Assembly: GCF_018128545.1 (NCBI RefSeq)
Contig: NZ_JAGSND010000009.1
Location: 1 to 64,000, forward strand
Length of the DNA: 64,000 nucleotides
DNA from: Sinanaerobacter chloroacetimidivorans
GTDB lineage: Bacteria; Bacillota; Clostridia; Peptostreptococcales; Anaerovoracaceae
Direction of reading: 5' to 3'
The translations under genes and the position numbers were made by a program. Each line of letters begins with the position of its first letter. Positions within the stretch are counted from its first letter, which is position 1. Positions 19,749-27,006 of the stretch are shown here, one piece after another. The notes below the pieces were generated by a model. The model was given only the letters and a program-made list of their open reading frames with translations. It was not told where the DNA came from and did no database searches.

Positions 19749-19782
19749 TTATGACTGATTTGTGACCGCAAGCGTGTATAAT
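19749..19782 (+). promoter_or_regulatory. SARP-like operator and promoter of the small gene/transglutaminase pair
   Basis: TTATGAC (19749-19755) and TTGTGAC (19760-19766) repeat with an 11-bp period. Exactly 10 bp later comes TATAAT (19777-19782). There is no ordinary -35 box. The same geometry occurs at 23909-23942 and 26576-26609. It fits activator binding to one face of the helix beside the -10 region. Confidence 0.7.
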
Positions 19783-19844
19783 TGGTGTATATGCTTGTTA
19801 TAGTTGCAAACTGATTGTAGATTGATTCTAAAGGAGGACTTACC

Positions 19845-20057
19845 ATGACCGAGTGCACCCGAAAAGACGGCAAGGCAACGTTTACCATACAAATTCAATT
19901 TCAGCAACATGCTACCTGGCAAGGCACCATTGCCTGGGCAGAAGGCGGCAAGATCCAGAAATTCAGAAGTGAACTGGAAATGATTAAGCTCATGATGGAG
20001 GCAATTCCTCGTGATGATGAAGATAAGGAACCGGGGATGAGCAGCTCCTGGGGATAA
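19845..20057 (+). CDS. Small protein related to the C-terminus of its neighbour
   Basis: This is a 70-aa cytoplasmic protein with an AAAGGAGG ribosome site. Residues about 12-53 repeat the C-terminal block of the 144-aa protein upstream: QFQQHATWQGTIAW, KFRSELEMIKLMMEAI. The C-terminus is acidic. It has its own SARP-like promoter, unlike the neighbour, which is coupled to the regulator. It may be the free-standing version of a regulatory or partner module. The family is not recognised. Confidence 0.8.
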   Translation: MTECTRKDGKATFTIQIQFQQHATWQGTIAWAEGGKIQKFRSELEMIKLMMEAIPRDDEDKEPGMSSSWG

Positions 20058-20082
20058 AGGTGAAGATAGGAGATGTGATACT

Positions 20083-20883
20083 ATGAAGCAAAGAATCTTG
20101 TTTGTATTTACAATAGCTGTTTTCTTATTTCTGACTACTGCTGTTTCCGCTATGGCCGAAGAATATTTTGATACCAAGGATATAGACAAAGGCTTGATTC
20201 ATGTTACTTGCGATGACGGCGGAAAATTAAAAGTAATGATTCAAAAAGGAGATAAAAAATATACATATGACCTCAACAGTGCCGGTGAAACGGAGACCTT
20301 CCCCCTGCAGCTTGGAAACGGATCCTATAAAGTCAGTCTGCTGAAGAATACCTCCGGAAGTGCATACAAACTGGTGGCGTCCAAAACCATAGATCTGAAA
20401 CTGACCAAGCAGAATGCTGTTTACCTCACATCCATACAGAATATTAATTGGAAAGTAGATTCCAAGGCTGTAAAAAAAGCGGCGGAATTGACGAAAGATG
20501 AAAAAAACTTAGAGAAGAAGGCCAGTATTTTATGGAATTACATGGTGAAAAATAATTCCTACGATTATAATAAACTAGCGACTCTTTCCCCAGGTTATAT
20601 TCCCGTTGTCGATAAAACCTATACGGATAAAACCGGCATTTGTTATGATTTCGCTTCCTTGTATGCCGCCATGCTCAGAAGTCAAGGCACACCTGCAAAA
20701 CTGGTGAAGGGTTATGCTCCAAAGAATGCAGCCGGCTATCATGCCTGGAATGAAGTCTACGATGAAGGTCAGGGGAAATGGGTAGTGATCGATACCACTT
20801 ATGACCTGCAGATACTCCCCAAAAACCCGAAAGTTTCCATGATAAAAAACAGCGCAGATTTTAACAAGGTATACGAATACTGA
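20083..20883 (+). CDS. Secreted transglutaminase-like protein
   Basis: This 266-aa protein has an N-terminal signal peptide (residues 1-26, ending AVSAMA). Residues about 30-125 have no recognised family. A transglutaminase-like domain follows. Its catalytic triad is visible: Cys in TGICYDFASLYAAML, His in GYHAWNEVY and Asp in WVVIDTTYD. Proteins of this fold act as peptidases or transamidases. Being exported and in the same unit as the adhesin regulator, it may process or cross-link surface proteins. The ribosome site is TAGGAGATG, 25 bp after the small gene. Confidence 0.88.
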   Translation: MKQRILFVFTIAVFLFLTTAVSAMAEEYFDTKDIDKGLIHVTCDDGGKLKVMIQKGDKKYTYDLNSAGETETFPLQLGNGSYKVSLLKNTSGSAYKLVASKTIDLKLTKQNAVYLTSIQNINWKVDSKAVKKAAELTKDEKNLEKKASILWNYMVKNNSYDYNKLATLSPGYIPVVDKTYTDKTGICYDFASLYAAMLRSQGTPAKLVKGYAPKNAAGYHAWNEVYDEGQGKWVVIDTTYDLQILPKNPKVSMIKNSADFNKVYEY

Positions 20884-21067
20884 TCAAGAATTAATAGAAT
20901 ACAATTTAAAAAATTTATATAACTAAAAAACAATTTCATAAAGACGCCCAAACAAATTTCTTGACCTAATTTCAGTAATATACATATTTTTTAAAACATA
21001 TTTTATTGAGACCAAATAGCTCACAGCAGAGAAGGTATCACATAAGGTTTAAAAAATAGCGATAATA

Positions 21068-21160
21068 TTGAAAGGGCAAACCTGCTGAAAAGCAGGGACG
21101 CAAAGTCAGGAGTCTAAAACAGTAAAACATGATTTGCTGTCAGGGCGGTCCGACTGCCAC
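21068..21160 (+). promoter_or_regulatory. c-di-GMP-I (GEMM-I) riboswitch 1
   Basis: The conserved core is present: GGGCAAACC, a short P2 hairpin closed by a GAAA loop (CTGCTGAAAAGCAG), GGGACGCAAAGTC, AGTCTAAA, a second hairpin and a closing CCGACTGCC that can pair with GGCA to form P1. It lies 160 bp before the first LPKTG gene; a short reading frame is interposed. The region 20884-21067 is AT-rich. It holds TTGACC (20961-20966) with only a weak -10 match 17 bp on, so the promoter is uncertain. Confidence 0.93.
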
Positions 21161-21205
21161 ATATTTCATCCCTTGCATCTTTAAAAAGGAAAGGAGAAAT
21201 GAAAC

Positions 21206-21247
21206 ATGATGGCTTTTTTTATTGGTACGGTTCCATTTGACGGGTAG
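21206..21247 (+). pseudogene. 14-codon remnant of an adhesin-type N-terminus
   Basis: Behind riboswitch 1 an AAAGGAG site and ATGATGGCTTTTTTTATTGG encode MMAFFIGTVPFDG and stop. The first codons match the starts of the other LPKTG genes (MMAFFNG, MVAFFNG), after which homology ends. A second ribosome site and the real gene start follow 75 bp later. It may be a recombination scar or a translated leader. Confidence 0.5.
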
Positions 21248-21320
21248 GCACCCGGTCCGGGAAAGAATACAAAAAGAAAAGTAAAGTGTGTATGAAATTA
21301 TGAAAGGAGAAATGGAAAAC

Positions 21321-23717
21321 GTGATGACATTTTTCAAGAGCAGTAAAAGATCCAAAATACTGATGGTAACGATCCTTGTGCTCACACTGGTAGTCGCTTA
21401 TGCGGTGCCGATGTCTGTTTTTGCCACAGACGGAGAATTGAATCCACCTCAGTCCGAAGAACAAACAGTTCCTGGTAATGAGCAAGGAGAACAGGATCCG
21501 GAAGGAAACCCAGATCCGGATTTTCCGACAGACAGTAAAACGCCAACTCCAGGAGGGGTGGATGTGATTGATGACCAAGAGGATTCCGGTGAAGGTGAAC
21601 AGGGAATGATGTTCACTCTGGCGGCGCCGGCGGCCGGAGGAATCGATTTAGTCAAAACAGTATCTCAAAAGAGTGCGTCACCAGGGGAAACGGTTACGTA
21701 TACTTTTAAAATTATTAATAAATCAAATCGTGCACCATTAAAAGATATTAAATTAACAGACCCGTTACTGGGAAATGATTGGTGTACAACGTTTGGAGCC
21801 ATTGGAGCCAATAGTAATAAATCAATTAAAGTAGATTATTTAATCCCGGAGAACTTTGATGCCGCCGAATTAGTCAATACTGCTAGTGTCGTTGGATACT
21901 ATGAAAGCGGGGAAAGTAAACTTGAAGTTACCGATAGTGATTCAGTCAAAGTTACAATGATACCCAAATATGCGATATCGTTGCAAAAGACCGTATGGCC
22001 TTTGACTGCCGCACCGGGAGATACGGTTACCTATACTTTTAAAATAAAGAACATTGGGAAAAACCAATTAGAAGATATTCAATTAAAAGATAAACTCTTC
22101 GGGGAAAATTGGGAAAAAACCATTCGTAATCTAGGCAGGAATAAAGTAGAGACATTCACAGAGAAATATGTAATTCCTGATCCCTATTCGGATTCTGTTT
22201 TAACAAATACAGCAATCGTGACAGGAAAATATGATGCCGTCATTCCTCAGTTGGTTCAGGAAGAGACAGAATCCAGTAGAATGCCAAAACCTGATCCGAA
22301 GCCCGATTCTGTTCGGCTGGAAGTTTCAGCAACAGCATCGGCAGAAGTAAAAATAATACCGAAATATGGGCTTCTGCTGGAGAAAACCGTTGATAAAGAA
22401 TTTGCGACAGCAGGAGAAGAGGTAATTTACACTTTTAAGGTTACAAATATTGGTAAATATAAGCTGGACAATGTAGAACTCAGGGATAAACTTTTCAATA
22501 AATATGATAAAAATGGAACATTGAAATATGAATGGGTACAGAATGTTAATTTTAAATACAGTGATGTAAAAACCTTTACACAAAAGTATAAGATACCTGA
22601 TCATTATTCCGAATCCATCTTAACGAACACTGCAATCGTTTCCGGGGACTATTATGTTCAAAACGATCAATCTCGCTGCATCCCCCAAAAGCAAACCTTA
22701 ACAGTCACTGATTCAGCCCTCGTAACAATCATACCAAAGTATGGAATCTCTCTTGAAAAAACCGTATCTCCGGAATATGCTTCGCCTGGAGACTCCGTCA
22801 CGTATACCTTTACCGTTAAGAATATTGGAAAGTATGACTTGAAAAATGTAACAGTTACAGATCCTAAGCTGACGGCAGAGCCCGGTACAGTGTGGAAGGA
22901 GTCCTTTGGCAGGCTAAAGAGCGGTGATGTTGTCAGCTGCAGCGCGGTCCATGTATTGCCTGATGATGCCGTATTCCCATATGTAAACGAAGCAACGGCA
23001 ACCGGTGAAAAGTGCTATTCATCTGGCCCTGAGCCCAGATGTGTTGAGAAAGTGAGCGCCACTGCTTCCGCTATTGTGAGAGCAAAGAGTGACGAACCGG
23101 ATCCGAACTATGGTATTTCATTGGATAAATCGGTAAATCCCGATAAAGCAAGTCCGGGGGATAAAGTAACTTATACATTCTTCATAAAAAATACCGGTAC
23201 AACAACGCTCTCGGGAGTCACCTTAATTGATCCGCTCTTCGAAGATGAAGAGGTGATGATTCCAACCTTTACTTTGCTTGCAGCTCAGACAACGATCTTT
23301 GACCGATATGGAAGATATGAAATTGGTGAAATGGGACCGGGCGAAGAAAAAACGGTAACCCAGGAATTTACGCTTCCCAATGATGTTGTCTTCCCCTTTA
23401 AAAATACGGCTAGGGTTGTGACAAACCAGGAAGTTTCTGATGAAGACGATGCAACAATTGAAAAATATGTTCCCGGCAGCACGGACACCGGCAGTGGGAG
23501 CTCATCCCGAAACAGAACCGGCAGCACAGTTCTGATAGCGGAGGAAGAGATTCCGGCTGCTCCCATTGCCACAGAGGAAGCTGTCGTTTTAAATGATGTA
23601 ATCCCTGCAGGACAACTGCCTAAGACTGGCGGTATCGATTCACTTCTTCTATATGGGTTGGGTGCGTTGCTGGCTGGCGGCGGTTTTGCGATGAAGAGAA
23701 GAGATAAAATCAAATAA
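21321..23717 (+). CDS. LPKTG cell-wall protein with five DUF11-like repeats
   Basis: This is a large secreted wall-anchored protein. The signal peptide (to about residue 35) is followed by an acidic Pro/Gly-rich linker. Five repeats start near residues 107, 217, 349, 473 and 597, each with I-S-L-x-K-T-V, S/A-PG-x-x-VTYTF and an NTA pattern, as in DUF11-type repeats. The sorting signal LPKTG is at about residues 766-770, followed by a hydrophobic segment and a basic tail. I chose the GTG at 21321 by alignment with the two paralogues (MMAFF); the site is AAAGGAGA. It is controlled by riboswitch 1 and is a likely substrate of the sortase at 17125. Confidence 0.9.
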   Translation: MMTFFKSSKRSKILMVTILVLTLVVAYAVPMSVFATDGELNPPQSEEQTVPGNEQGEQDPEGNPDPDFPTDSKTPTPGGVDVIDDQEDSGEGEQGMMFTLAAPAAGGIDLVKTVSQKSASPGETVTYTFKIINKSNRAPLKDIKLTDPLLGNDWCTTFGAIGANSNKSIKVDYLIPENFDAAELVNTASVVGYYESGESKLEVTDSDSVKVTMIPKYAISLQKTVWPLTAAPGDTVTYTFKIKNIGKNQLEDIQLKDKLFGENWEKTIRNLGRNKVETFTEKYVIPDPYSDSVLTNTAIVTGKYDAVIPQLVQEETESSRMPKPDPKPDSVRLEVSATASAEVKIIPKYGLLLEKTVDKEFATAGEEVIYTFKVTNIGKYKLDNVELRDKLFNKYDKNGTLKYEWVQNVNFKYSDVKTFTQKYKIPDHYSESILTNTAIVSGDYYVQNDQSRCIPQKQTLTVTDSALVTIIPKYGISLEKTVSPEYASPGDSVTYTFTVKNIGKYDLKNVTVTDPKLTAEPGTVWKESFGRLKSGDVVSCSAVHVLPDDAVFPYVNEATATGEKCYSSGPEPRCVEKVSATASAIVRAKSDEPDPNYGISLDKSVNPDKASPGDKVTYTFFIKNTGTTTLSGVTLIDPLFEDEEVMIPTFTLLAAQTTIFDRYGRYEIGEMGPGEEKTVTQEFTLPNDVVFPFKNTARVVTNQEVSDEDDATIEKYVPGSTDTGSGSSSRNRTGSTVLIAEEEIPAAPIATEEAVVLNDVIPAGQLPKTGGIDSLLLYGLGALLAGGGFAMKRRDKIK

Positions 23718-23767
23718 ATTTTTCCGAATCCTGACAATGAAAACGATGACGAGGAAAAGAATCGAAT

Positions 23768-23797
23768 AAGGGCTTAGGCGATGGCTTAAGCCCTTTC
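23768..23797 (+). terminator. Terminator after the first LPKTG gene
   Basis: AAGGGCTTA pairs with TAAGCCCTT around a 10-nt loop, followed by TCTGCGTTTCT. The U-tract is weak, but the position after the stop codon fits. Confidence 0.6.
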
Positions 23798-23908
23798 TGC
23801 GTTTCTGAGACCGTGTAGAGCCGGACAGATTAGGCTTTTCTTAGTCATCTGTTTAGATAGAATAGAACGGTCACAGATTTATTTGAAATATTTTAAAATA
23901 TGATCAAC

Positions 23909-23942
23909 TTGTGACCGCCTTGTGACTAAGCTGTGTGATAAT
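23909..23942 (+). promoter_or_regulatory. SARP-like operator and promoter before riboswitch 2
   Basis: Two identical TTGTGAC heptamers (23909-23915, 23920-23926) lie 11 bp apart, and 10 bp later GATAAT (23937-23942) forms a -10 with TGT before it. A weaker third copy, ATATGAT, sits one further 11-bp step upstream (23898). No normal -35 box is present. Confidence 0.75.
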
Positions 23943-23984
23943 AAGCTATAATTTACAGGTGAGTAATATTAAAAGATAGTGAAA

Positions 23985-24077
23985 CGATTGAAAAGGCAAA
24001 CCTGCCGAAAGACAGGGACGCAAAGCCAGGAGCCTAAAGCAGCATCCAATTCACTGCCATGGCCGTTCGGTTGCCAC
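23985..24077 (+). promoter_or_regulatory. c-di-GMP-I (GEMM-I) riboswitch 2
   Basis: The core reads AGGCAAACCTGCCGAAAGAC, then GGGACGCAAAGCC, GAGCCTAAA, a second stem-loop and GTTGCC closing P1. It starts about 45 bp after the -10 box of the SARP-like promoter. Downstream, TTTCATT (24081-24087) is complementary to AATGAAA (24117-24123), which lies between the ribosome site and the ATG of the second LPKTG gene. Confidence 0.93.
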
Positions 24078-24124
24078 ATATTTCATTCCAAACTTTTAAG
24101 AAGAAAAGAAAGGAGAAATGAAAC

Positions 24125-26455
24125 ATGATGGCTTTTTTTAATGGAAGAAAAAAATCCAAAATTGCACTCGCAGTAATTCTTATTTTTACATTGATCGCAG
24201 TTTATACTGCCCCTGTTTCGGTATTCGCGGAGGATCTGGACGGAACGGGTGAGCAGCAAGTGGTTGAGCAAACGCAATCTGATTTACTGGACGATCCTTC
24301 CGGAGATGGAGGAGATGGTGAAGAGGTAGTTTTAGAAGATTCTGATGATGCCATTATAGAGGACGGTTCGGATGATGGCGAAGAGGGAACCACACCAGAG
24401 GCAATCTTGGATGATGAAACCTCCGGTCCGGCTATAACTGATGAAGATAAGGAATTAGATGACGAAGAAGAAAATAGCCTTATCCCGGGGGAAATGATGT
24501 TGACTATGGCGGCTCCTATGCTAATCGAGTCTGCAAAGGTGACTCCTTCAGGATTGGGGATTAGTCCTAAAGGTTATGAACAGGATAAATTGAAAGATTT
24601 AAGTTTAGATGATTATTTAGAATATAAGATCGGGCCGAAGAACGATGGCGTATATGAGGATAACGCTAAAAACTCAGAATTTAAAGTCAGGTTAACATTC
24701 AATGCGGATAAAACAATGGTTAACTGGTCTTTAGTTGACTCTCCTTCAAAAGCATATCAAGTAAAGTATGTTATAGTAAAGGGCCAGGGGACTGAGCATA
24801 ACAACGTATACTCCTACCTTGATGTCAATGCATCAGGTGATCGTAAATTAATGGCAGCCCTTGATAATCAAGATAGAGTGTCATTAATCAACCATATCAC
24901 TTTTTATTTTGAAGAAGTTGAAGCATATAATATTTCTTTAGAGAAGTCTGTGAAAGAAACAGCATCACCTGGTGAGACTGTAGAATATACCTTTGTTATT
25001 ACAAATACAGGAGCTAAAGAGTTAAAGAATATTAAGCTGAAGGATCCTCTACTTGGATCCAGTGGATCGGATATCATTAAAACTTATGATAAGCTTGGTG
25101 CTGGAAAAAGTAAAACTTTTACTAAAAACTATAGAATCCCTAAAAGTTATAGTGAAACAACCTTAAACAATACTGCTGAAGTTGCCGGCCAATATGGTGA
25201 GGACGGCGTAGTGTCAGCTACGGACTCAGCAGTTATTACGATTATGCCCGAATATGCAATATCCTTAGAAAAAACTGCTTCCGTAACAGAAGCCTCTCCT
25301 GGAGATGAGGTGACTTACACACTTACGGTAACAAATACTGGTCAGAAAAACCTGGGATATATCATATTATCGGATCCTAAATTAGGTAAAGAATGGAAAA
25401 AGGTTATCATCACAGATTTAGGCAAGGGAGAGACTGCTTCTTTCTCTGCAATAACGCACAAAATACCAGATAATGCTGTCTTTCCATATGTAAATACTGC
25501 AAAATTAATTGGCTTTGCAGAAAAACCTTCTGATAATGTCCTTGGAAGCATCTTGACATTGATTGATAACAACGTGTTTGAATTGCCTCCGTGGTTGCTT
25601 AATCTACTGAAATTGATTGGGATTGATCTGAACGAAATTGTTAAGGCTACCGCTACCGTAACGATCACGCAGTCGAATGGTAACGAAGAACCGCCGCAGC
25701 CTACTGTTAAAAATTATACAGTAAATTATATGGTAACGGGAAGCAGCATCACTGTGGCGGCTATCCAATCAGGTTCAACAACAGGTTCTTCCTTTGTAGT
25801 CAGCCCACCGGCTATCCAACCAGAATATGTGACCTATGTGCCAGTAGGCAAAACCGGCCCTGGTGTATTAAATGATGATGGCTCAGTAACATTTAATTTT
25901 GATGCTGGAGAGACCAATTATAATACAACTGTATGGTATGAGGAAGAATCGAACGTAGAATATCCAACCTTCCATTATAGTGTTTATTATATGGCAAGGA
26001 ATGAACAATATGTAGCGGATCCAATCCCTAATACTACAACAACAGGCAGTTCTGTAATTCTTACGCCTACTCTTTATGGGGCTTATAGCAATTATGAACC
26101 AAAAGAGATTGAAGGTGCAGAAGGGACAATTGCAACAAATGGTTCTATCACAGTGTCTTTCAGTGTAGAAGATGATATGGAGGGATACATTATAACCGTC
26201 TGGTATGAAAAAAAGACCGTTACATCTGAAACAAACCCGCCTTTAAGAGGGAGTGTAACCTTACGGGATGAAGAAATTCCTGCCGCCCCAATTCCGACTG
26301 AAGAGTTAGCCCTTGATGATCAATTGATCTTGGATGACGCGATCCCAGCTGGCGCTCTTCCGAAAACCGGAGGTATTCCGGGATTACTGCTCTACGGCAT
26401 TGGTGCTTTGCTTGCTGGCAGCGGATTCGCAATAAAAAGAAAAAGTCAAAAATAA
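24125..26455 (+). CDS. LPKTG cell-wall protein with DUF11-like and MucBP-like domains
   Basis: This 776-aa protein has the shared export signal MMAFFNGRKKSK plus a hydrophobic helix (to about residue 36). A highly acidic stretch follows (about 37-130), then a domain I do not recognise (about 135-265). Two DUF11-like repeats start near residues 268 and 376, and two MucBP-like repeats near 530 and 617 (YTVNYMV; YSVYYMA; each ending in a WYE motif). LPKTG is near residue 745. The ribosome site AAGGAGAAATGAAAC is the same as in its paralogues. The gene is probably controlled by both the SARP-type regulator and c-di-GMP. Confidence 0.9.
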   Translation: MMAFFNGRKKSKIALAVILIFTLIAVYTAPVSVFAEDLDGTGEQQVVEQTQSDLLDDPSGDGGDGEEVVLEDSDDAIIEDGSDDGEEGTTPEAILDDETSGPAITDEDKELDDEEENSLIPGEMMLTMAAPMLIESAKVTPSGLGISPKGYEQDKLKDLSLDDYLEYKIGPKNDGVYEDNAKNSEFKVRLTFNADKTMVNWSLVDSPSKAYQVKYVIVKGQGTEHNNVYSYLDVNASGDRKLMAALDNQDRVSLINHITFYFEEVEAYNISLEKSVKETASPGETVEYTFVITNTGAKELKNIKLKDPLLGSSGSDIIKTYDKLGAGKSKTFTKNYRIPKSYSETTLNNTAEVAGQYGEDGVVSATDSAVITIMPEYAISLEKTASVTEASPGDEVTYTLTVTNTGQKNLGYIILSDPKLGKEWKKVIITDLGKGETASFSAITHKIPDNAVFPYVNTAKLIGFAEKPSDNVLGSILTLIDNNVFELPPWLLNLLKLIGIDLNEIVKATATVTITQSNGNEEPPQPTVKNYTVNYMVTGSSITVAAIQSGSTTGSSFVVSPPAIQPEYVTYVPVGKTGPGVLNDDGSVTFNFDAGETNYNTTVWYEEESNVEYPTFHYSVYYMARNEQYVADPIPNTTTTGSSVILTPTLYGAYSNYEPKEIEGAEGTIATNGSITVSFSVEDDMEGYIITVWYEKKTVTSETNPPLRGSVTLRDEEIPAAPIPTEELALDDQLILDDAIPAGALPKTGGIPGLLLYGIGALLAGSGFAIKRKSQK

Positions 26456-26498
26456 ATAACTAAAAAATAAATAACTAAAAATTATTTCTTGTACAATA

Positions 26499-26535
26499 GG
26501 GGACTTAGGCATAGGGTTTAAGTCCTCTTTCTTTT
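26499..26535 (+). terminator. Terminator after the second LPKTG gene
   Basis: GGGGACTTA pairs with TAAGTCCTC around a GGCATAGGGTT loop, followed by TTTCTTTT. Confidence 0.65.
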
Positions 26536-26575
26536 GGCAAGAATTAAGAAAATATTGTTTTATATTTCAAACATT

Positions 26576-26609
26576 ATGTGACTAAAATGTGACCCGTAAA
26601 TGTGATAAT
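26576..26609 (+). promoter_or_regulatory. SARP-like operator and promoter before riboswitch 3
   Basis: Two ATGTGAC heptamers (26576-26582, 26587-26593) are spaced by 11 bp and followed after 10 bp by GATAAT (26604-26609), again preceded by TGT. The geometry is identical to the sites at 19749 and 23909. Confidence 0.75.
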
Positions 26610-26631
26610 AATCTAAATAATCGTATTAGAA

Positions 26632-26720
26632 GAAATGAAAGGGCAAACCTGCTGAAAGGCAGGGACGCAAAGCCTGGAACCTAAATCAGTTCTAAACTGA
26701 TATGGTCGTCCGACTGCCAT
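26632..26720 (+). promoter_or_regulatory. c-di-GMP-I (GEMM-I) riboswitch 3
   Basis: Core elements are GGGCAAACC, CTGCTGAAAGGCAG, GGGACGCAAAGCC, GGAACCTAAA, a hairpin with CAGTTCTAAACTG and CCGACTGCC. It is followed by a complete ribosome site but only a 13-codon reading frame (26771-26809), then by riboswitch 4. Confidence 0.93.
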
Positions 26721-26770
26721 AGAATTCATTCCAAGCTTTTAAAGGAAACAATGAAAGGAGAAATGAAAAC

Positions 26771-26809
26771 ATGGCTTTTTTTAATGGAATAAGATTTACA
26801 AAACCCTGA
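26771..26809 (+). pseudogene. Truncated start of an LPKTG-type gene
   Basis: Behind AAAGGAGAAATGAAAAC the frame encodes MAFFNGIRFTKP and stops. The first six residues and the ribosome site equal those of the intact adhesin genes. The rest of a gene is missing. It looks like the remnant of a deleted adhesin cassette, or a leader peptide between tandem riboswitches. A TATAAT at 26816-26821 may restart transcription. Confidence 0.55.
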
Positions 26810-26867
26810 GCTGTATAATATCTAATTAATTGTGTGTGTGAAAGTGTAAAATTTTCGAAGTGAAATT

Positions 26868-26958
26868 GTTGAAACGGCAAACCTATCGAAAGGTAGGGAC
26901 GCAAAGTCAGGAGTCTAAAACAGCCTGTCAAAGGTTGTCAGGATAGTCCGTCTGCCAC
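26868..26958 (+). promoter_or_regulatory. c-di-GMP-I (GEMM-I) riboswitch 4
   Basis: Core elements are CGGCAAACC, TATCGAAAGGTA, GGGACGCAAAGTC, GAGTCTAAA, a hairpin and CCGTCTGCC. TTTCATT after it can pair with AATGAAA before the ATG of the third LPKTG gene, as in the other copies. With riboswitch 3 it forms a tandem pair spaced by about 150 bp. Confidence 0.93.
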
Positions 26959-27006
26959 ATATTTCATTCAGACTTTTAAAGGAAACAATGAAAGGAGAAA
27001 TGAAAA

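Noticed and set aside
20884..21067. SARP-like repeats before riboswitch 1
   Set aside because: No TTGTGAC-type pair was found on the plus strand; the promoter of this copy seems to be of another kind.
26816..26868. A fourth SARP-like promoter before riboswitch 4
   Set aside because: TTGTGTG followed after 10 bp by TAAAAT is present, but the second heptamer 11 bp upstream is missing, so the evidence is too weak.
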